NCBI RefSeq assembly: GCF_963583255.1
Contig: NC_084807.1
Location: 21,911,572-21,975,571, forward strand
DNA from: Pyrus communis
Lineage: Eukaryota; Streptophyta; Magnoliopsida; Rosales; Rosaceae
Direction of reading: 5' to 3'
Length of the DNA stretch: 64,000 bases
Part shown: one piece after another, positions 58,901 to 64,000 of the stretch
Layout: each line of letters begins with the position of its first letter
How positions within the stretch are numbered: the first letter of the stretch is position 1
The notes under the pieces: model-generated
The model's input: only the letters and a program-made list of their open reading frames with translations
What the model was told of the DNA's origin: nothing
The model's database searches: none
Position numbers and translations under genes: made by a program

Positions 58901-59257
58901 CAATCCACCCCCCTTAGGGCCCGACGTCCTCGTCGGCACACACGCGACCAGGGTTAGGCTTTGATACCAATTTGTCACATCTCGGCTCGGGGGGGGACCA
59001 CTTCCCGGGCCCGACTCCACCACCGTAGCACAATATTGTACTCTTTGGGCTTACCATTCCCTCACGGTTTTGTTTTTGGGAACTCACGAGCAACTTTCCA
59101 GTGGATCACCCATCATGGGATTGCTCTAGCCCCCTTCTCGCTTAACTTCGGAGTTCCTACGAACCCGAAGCCAGTGAGCTCCCAAAAGGCCTCGTGCTAG
59201 GTAGAGATGTGAATATACATATAAGGATCACTCCCTTGGACGATGTGGGATGTCACA
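58901..59257 (-). mobile_element. truncated Cassandra TRIM (one LTR plus internal region)
   Basis: On the minus strand an LTR (59257-58973, TGTGACATCCCACATCG ... GAGATGTGACA) is followed by the primer-binding site TTGGTATCAAAGCC and a polypurine-type AGGGGGGTGGATTGTG; the second LTR is missing. The LTR carries 5S-rRNA-derived sequence, the hallmark of Cassandra. Confidence 0.8.
59085..59160 (-). other. 5S-rRNA-derived segment in Cassandra LTR (copy 1)
   Basis: The minus strand reads AACTCCGAAGTTAAGCGAG, with box-A-like AGTTAAGCG, and ATGATGGGTGATCCAC, box-C-like, as in plant 5S rRNA. It is not a 5S gene: both ends of the rRNA are absent. Confidence 0.75.
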
Positions 59258-59664
59258 GACAGAGAATTTATTAATAAGAATAAATAAAAGCATTATTGTT
59301 GGATAAAACCGACATTAAATATATTAATAAAAAAAAAAAATATAAGCCGCTTTCTGCATTTTCCATATCCTTCCATATTTACTGCATTCATTGGACTTTC
59401 TGCATTTTCAACTTGTTTGTGCATTGTCAGATATAAACCACTTTCTGCATTTTCAACCTGTTTGACAACATGTTTCAAATCTTTCCATATTCACTGCATT
59501 TTCCATATTCAACCTGTTTCAAATCCTTCCTCTCTGATGACAACATGTTTGACAGGGGAAGAATTTGTATGGACTATTTATCTTAAACAACATCCATTAT
59601 TGTTTGCTTCTTACATTTATCTTAAATAAATGTGCTTGAACTTATGTCTAGCGCACATATATAC

Positions 59665-59937
59665 CTTGAGCAGCAAATTTCCTCCGCTTCCTCCTATACT
59701 TCGTGACCTCGCTGGCCAATGTTGTGCTAATCGTTCTGAACGACGACATCCGCTTGTAGCACCACCACCACCAACAACATCTAACCCACTGAAACAAACG
59801 ACACAAAATTATTCAAATTTTTCAATCACCTCTTGGCCGGGTAACTACTAACTACTAACAAATTTTAGCAAGTTTAAATTCGTACCCACAGTTCCCTATC
59901 TGAGAGATAGAGAGATAGAGAGAGAGAGACATAGGGA

Positions 59938-59991
<54 letters not shown>

Positions 59992-60053
59992 GAATGTTAC
60001 CTTCTTCTTGTCTGACAACAGTAAGAATTGGAGTCATCGGAGCGCTTCGCCAT
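59665..60053 (-). CDS. spliced gene-like fragment inside the CACTA element, partial
   Basis: Exon 60053-60001 starts MAKRSDDSNSYCCQTRRR and ends at a GTAACA donor; exon 59788-59665 follows a TTTGTTTCAG acceptor and ends at a GTATAT donor. Together they keep frame for 59 residues (next: SGLDVVGGGGATSGCRRSER). A long GA-rich leader run and an AACTAGGGTTT promoter-like word sit around it. No third exon was found and the family is not recognised. It is probably a host gene 5' end captured by the transposon. Confidence 0.35.
59900..59985. repeat. (GA)n microsatellite inside the CACTA element
   Basis: GA-rich run, with an uninterrupted part at about 59939-59984, lying in the intron between the two predicted exons of the captured fragment. 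Confidence 0.85.
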
Positions 60054-60980
60054 ATTCGAGATAGCTAAAACTAGGGTTTCTGAACTTTGGTTGCAAGTGT
60101 TGAACTGGAAGTAAATGAGGAGAGAAGAGAAGGAAAAGGAAATTAGGAGAGGAGAAAAGGGGGAAGGGAGAAAGCACCGGCCCAAGGAAGAGATAGAGGG
60201 GTTTTATTTTGGAAAATTTCATTACTGTCGATTAAAACTGACAGAAACATTTTTTAAAATATAAAATTGACAAAAACATTTTCATTATTGTCGGTTATAA
60301 CCGACAGCAAAAATCCCCCCAACATTCCCTCCCAAAATTTTAAATTCCTTCCCAAAATTTTAATTTCCTCCCCAAAATTTTGTTACGATTTAAAAAAATA
60401 AAATAATAATTGTTTGGTTTAATAAATAAATAAATAAATAATATGTATTTAAATAGAATACAATTTTAAAAATTAAATAAATAATTGTTTGGTTTAATAG
60501 ATAATAACCCATGTAAAATATGCAATAAAGAAACAAAAAGATAATTGTACAATGAAAATATCATCACACAAACTAAATTTTGTCTAATCAATACTTGAAA
60601 AACATAAATAAAAATTTAGCACAAATTACTTTTCCCACTTAAAAATTTAGGCAAATTTAATGGAGATATGCATTCTACGAAACTAGTTTCAACAATCGAA
60701 CCGTCAAACTTGTTTGTAGATACTACAAGATCGCATACGTAAAAAATCGTAAAAAACAAACATTCAGAGATTATGTAACGGAACACAAGTTTTCGATGGT
60801 TATAAATAAAAAGTTACAATTTAACATATCTTTTAGCTCTAATTTTAATGATTTTTTTTATAGATGTGCCTTGTCATATCTCGGCCGGGGCCCCTACCAC
60901 ATCCCGGACTCGACTATACGGTAGCATGATATTGTCTGTTTTGGACCCCAACCACGCCCTCATGGTTTTGTTTCTGGGAA

Positions 60981-61054
60981 CTCACGAGCAATTTCCCAGT
61001 GGGTCACCCATCTTGGGATTGCTCTCGAGCGAACTCGCTTAACTTTGGAGTTCT
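60981..61054 (-). other. 5S-rRNA-derived segment in Cassandra LTR (copy 2, LTR at 60872)
   Basis: The minus strand contains AACTCCAAAGTTAAGCGAG and AAGATGGGTGACCCACTGGG, corresponding to 5S box A and box C regions. Confidence 0.75.
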
Positions 61055-61341
61055 TATGGAACCCGAAGCCAGTAAGCTCCCAAAATGTCTCGCGCTAGGT
61101 AGAGATAAGAATATACATATAAGGCTTACAGGATCCTTCCCCTTGGTGATGTGGGATGTTACAATCCACCCCCCTTAGAGGTCCGACGTCCTTGTCGGCA
61201 CACTTCCGGCCAGAGATTGGATCTAATACCAAATTGTCATATCCCGGCCTAAGCCCTCACCACATTCTGGGCTCGACTCCACGGTAGCACGATATTGTCC
61301 GCTTTGGGTGCCGACCACGCCCTCACGGTTTTGTTTCTAGG

Positions 61342-61420
61342 AACTCACGAGCAACTTCCCAATGGGTCACCCATCTTGGGATTGCTCTCACTCGAACTCG
61401 CTTAACTTCAAAGTTCCTAC
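61342..61420 (-). other. 5S-rRNA-derived segment in Cassandra LTR (copy 2, LTR at 61235)
   Basis: The minus strand contains AACTTTGAAGTTAAGCGAG and AAGATGGGTGACCCATTGGG. It differs from the partner LTR at several sites, showing age since insertion. Confidence 0.75.
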
Positions 61421-63360
61421 AGAACCTGAAGCCAGTGAGCTCCCAAAAGGCCTCGTGCTAGGTAGAGATAGGAATATACATATAAGACTTACATGATCCA
61501 CTCCTCTAGGCGATGTGGGATGTTACACACCTCGACTTTATAAGAATGTAATGAATAAATTTGATCTTCAATTTAAAAATATTTACACTAGTGGATACCA
61601 CAAAATCTTATTTTATACTTAATGAAAGTATAACATTAACTCTTAAGTGTTTATTTAATCTACTGTTTTGACGCTATACATGTTCTACGAAACGTTTTTC
61701 AATGATCTAATCATCAAACTTATTTGTACACACTCCGAGATCGCATACGTAAAAAATCACAAAAAAAAAAAACATTTAGAGATTAGGTAACAGAACAAAA
61801 GTTTTTGACGCTTATAAACAAAAAATCACAATTTAACGGTTATTTTAGCTCCGATTTTGATGATTTTTTTTACAGCTACACTCCTCGATGCTATAAGAAT
61901 GTAATGAACGAATTCAATCTTCAATTTAAAATATTTACACTGGTAGATATCACAAGTCTTACTTTATACTTGATGGAAGTATAATATTAACTCTAAGTGT
62001 TTGTTTAATCTACCGTTTTGACGCGATATGCATTCTACGAAACTTTTTTCAACGATCCAACTGTCAAACTTATTTGTACACACTCCGAAATTGCAAACGT
62101 AAAAAATTGTAAAAAACAAACATTTAGAGATTACGTAACGAAACAAAAGTTTTCGACGGTTATAAACGAAAAATCATAATTTAACGGTTATTTTAGCTTC
62201 GATTTTAATGATTTTTTACAGCTACACTCCTTGACCTTATAAGAATACAATGAATAAATTTGATTTTCAATGTAAAATATTTACACTAGTAGATACCACA
62301 AAATCTTATTTTATACTTTATGGAAGTATAACATTAACTCTTAAGTGTTTATTTAATCTACCGTTTTGACACGATACACATTCTACGAAACTTTTTTCAA
62401 TGATCTAACCGTCAAACTTGTTTGTACACACTCCGAGATCGCATAAGTAAAAAATCACAAAAAACAAACATTCAGAGATTAAGTAACAGAACAAAAGTTT
62501 TCGACGGTTATAAACAAAAAATCACAATTTAACGGTTATTTTAGCTCTGATTTTGTTGATTTTTTACAGCTACACTCCTCGACCTTATAAGAATGTAATG
62601 AATGAATTTGATCTTCAATTTAAAATATTTACATTTATACTTAATGGAAGTATAACATTATCTCTTAAGTGTTTGTTAAATCTATCAATTTGATAGGATA
62701 TGCATTCTACGAAACTAGTTTCAACGATCCAACCGTCAGATATGTTTGTATATACTCCGAGATAGCATGTGTAAAAAATCTCAAAAAAAAACATTAAGAG
62801 ATTATTCTGGCGGCCGTCCAAAATTTTTCTTTGTTCGTGTCCATTTTATCTGAGAGGGCCATGAGTGAAAAAAAAAAATTTAAAACATGTGTTTATTTAT
62901 TTATTTATAATCAATATAACATTTTAAAATAATAAAATAAGACATGAGTGAAATTTTTTTTTTTAAATATGTGTTTATTTATTTATTTTTAATCAATATA
63001 ACATATTAAAATAATATAATTTTCATTTATGTCAGTTATAACCATCAGAATACTTTAATACTAACCGCGCAGAAAGTAAAATAATAAAATAGTCAATTTC
63101 TGTCGGTTATAACCACCACCATTAACTTAAAAACCGCCAGAATCTTCAAAAATATTTAAAAAAAGGATTCAAAAATACTGTGGGTTATAACTGACATGAT
63201 TTTTTTGATATCCGTCATTAAATATCTACCAAGACTTTATGTTGGATATACCCGACATGATTTTTTTAATATCCACCACTAATTAAATAATGTGTCGGAT
63301 ATATTTTATCCGACATGATATTTATAATATCCGCCACCTAAAGCTAATATTGTAGTAGTG

Positions 63361-64000
63361 CGCATGGTTATGATAACAAGTAGTAGCTTCGTAATAAACT
63401 GTTACTTTCTTTGATTCATGTAGATTAGTAAAAGATCTCAAATTGAATAAAATATTCAACAAAAATAATTAAATGATAATAAAATAAATGAATTATAATC
63501 TTGATAGATGATACGTTTAGTGGGGAAAGTATTCTATAGTTAAGAAAAGCCACGAAATTAGGGTTTTGGGTGGTTAGCAGAAAGTGATCACGCTTTTCTT
63601 ACTCTGCTTATTCAAACAAAAGAAATGAACTAAATGTGCGCATGATATTCATGGTGAGGTAAAATTAGGAACACTAAATTTATAAATAAAATTTTGTAAA
63701 CTAATTAAATTTTCCGTTAGTCCCGAAACTCCAACTCACTTATACCAACTGGTGTTCCCTATCTATGCGAACAGACAATGGATATTCTTTTCTTTATTTT
63801 TTAGTTAATATTAATTTTTAAAAGCAGAAGTGCAACCGTCAAACGCAAACTAACGGAGGTTTACTTCGAAACCCCGAAGGCGCTGCTGGCAACATTGTTC
63901 TCAAGGGCTTCTGCAAATTGCTTTCAAACTGCCATCTAAAAAAGAGGAAAAGAGAAGATAGGATTGAGCCAATGTAGAAGATGTGAACGGTGAACACGAT
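63361..64000. other. right-edge flank, no gene recognised
   Basis: AT-rich up to about 63830, then more GC-balanced sequence to the edge that could belong to a neighbouring gene outside the window. No frame supports this inside the window. Confidence 0.35.

Larger units (their letters stand above)
60872..61527 (-). mobile_element. complete Cassandra TRIM retrotransposon
   Basis: Two LTRs of 292-293 bp (60872-61163 and 61235-61527) flank a 71-bp internal region with primer-binding TTGGTATTAGATCC and polypurine CTAAGGGGGGTGGATTG, read on the minus strand. The LTRs differ at several positions. There is no coding capacity, as expected for a TRIM. Flanks TGCCT and CACCT are a near-match target duplication. 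The element sits inside unit 1 of the 350-bp array. Confidence 0.88.
60666..62800. repeat. tandem array of about 350-bp units inside the CACTA element
   Basis: The phrase GATATGCATTCTACGAAAC, with variants, begins units at about 60666, 61668, 62024, 62376 and 62697. Each unit continues with CCGTCAAACTTGTTTGTA, AACAAACATT(C/T)AGAGATTA, AAAAGTTTTCGACGGTTATA, ACAGCTACACTCCTCGAC and TATAAGAATGTAATGAA. The first unit is split by the complete Cassandra copy. Confidence 0.85.
58606..63360. mobile_element. non-autonomous CACTA (En/Spm) transposon
   Basis: Begins CACTACTACAAAA and ends TTGTAGTAGTG, its inverted complement, 4755 bp apart. Both sub-terminal regions are packed with short palindromic motifs such as GTCGGTTATAACCGACAG and TGTCGGATATA, as expected for CACTA elements. 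No transposase frame is present. Three-base flanks (ATC left, CGC right) do not match, so the target duplication has decayed or one end has moved. It contains a tandem array, a gene-like spliced fragment and two Cassandra insertions. Confidence 0.8.

Noticed and set aside
59085..61420. 5S rRNA genes
   Set aside because: Only the internal promoter-like part of 5S is present and it lies within paired LTRs, so these are Cassandra elements, not rRNA genes.
60666..62800. CRISPR-like array
   Set aside because: Units are about 350 bp and contiguous without spacers, in a plant nuclear transposon; it is a tandem repeat.

Overview
The window is nuclear DNA of a dicot plant, most likely a Rosaceae fruit tree such as apple or pear. 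This is inferred from spliced plant-specific genes, AT-rich intergenic DNA, plant retroelements and GA-rich gene leaders; no species-diagnostic search was possible.

Six protein genes can be supported. Five lie on the minus strand: a 40S ribosomal protein S23 gene cut by the left edge (1-1395); a plant-specific Ser-rich protein of unknown function with a repeated SLAWD motif (3492-6398, 9 exons); a 1281-residue PWWP-domain chromatin protein of the PDP1 type (11308-15153); an RRM protein like ARP1/RBP24 (33436-34787, 5 exons); and an NF-YB transcription factor subunit with a 6-nt microexon (43250-46014, 6 exons). One lies on the plus strand: a two-exon plant-specific protein of a family often labelled RNA-binding (54902-56195). 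They do not form one pathway; the common thread is housekeeping and gene regulation (translation, chromatin, RNA binding, CCAAT-box transcription).

Between the genes the DNA is mostly transposon-derived. 1531-2693 is a PIF/Harbinger-like element ending a few bases from the S23 TATA box. 15735-19010 holds inverted copies of one interspersed family. 20801-31264 is a decayed Ty3/gypsy element flanked by TGATT, with a 2.2-kb solo LTR (flanked by TGCAC) nested inside it and broken antisense ORFs. 37402-37734, 38287-38660, 40494-41244, 50322-50438 and 56612-56825 are MITE or foldback elements. 53080-57540 is a direct duplication of gene-flanking DNA around the 54902 gene. 58606-63360 is a CACTA element with CACTACTACAA ends; it contains a roughly 350-bp tandem array, a spliced gene-like fragment and two insertions of the TRIM retrotransposon Cassandra, whose LTRs carry 5S-rRNA-derived sequence.

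No bacterial-type system, CRISPR array, tRNA gene or intact autonomous transposon was seen. The most distinctive structure is the nested CACTA/Cassandra/satellite block at the right end.
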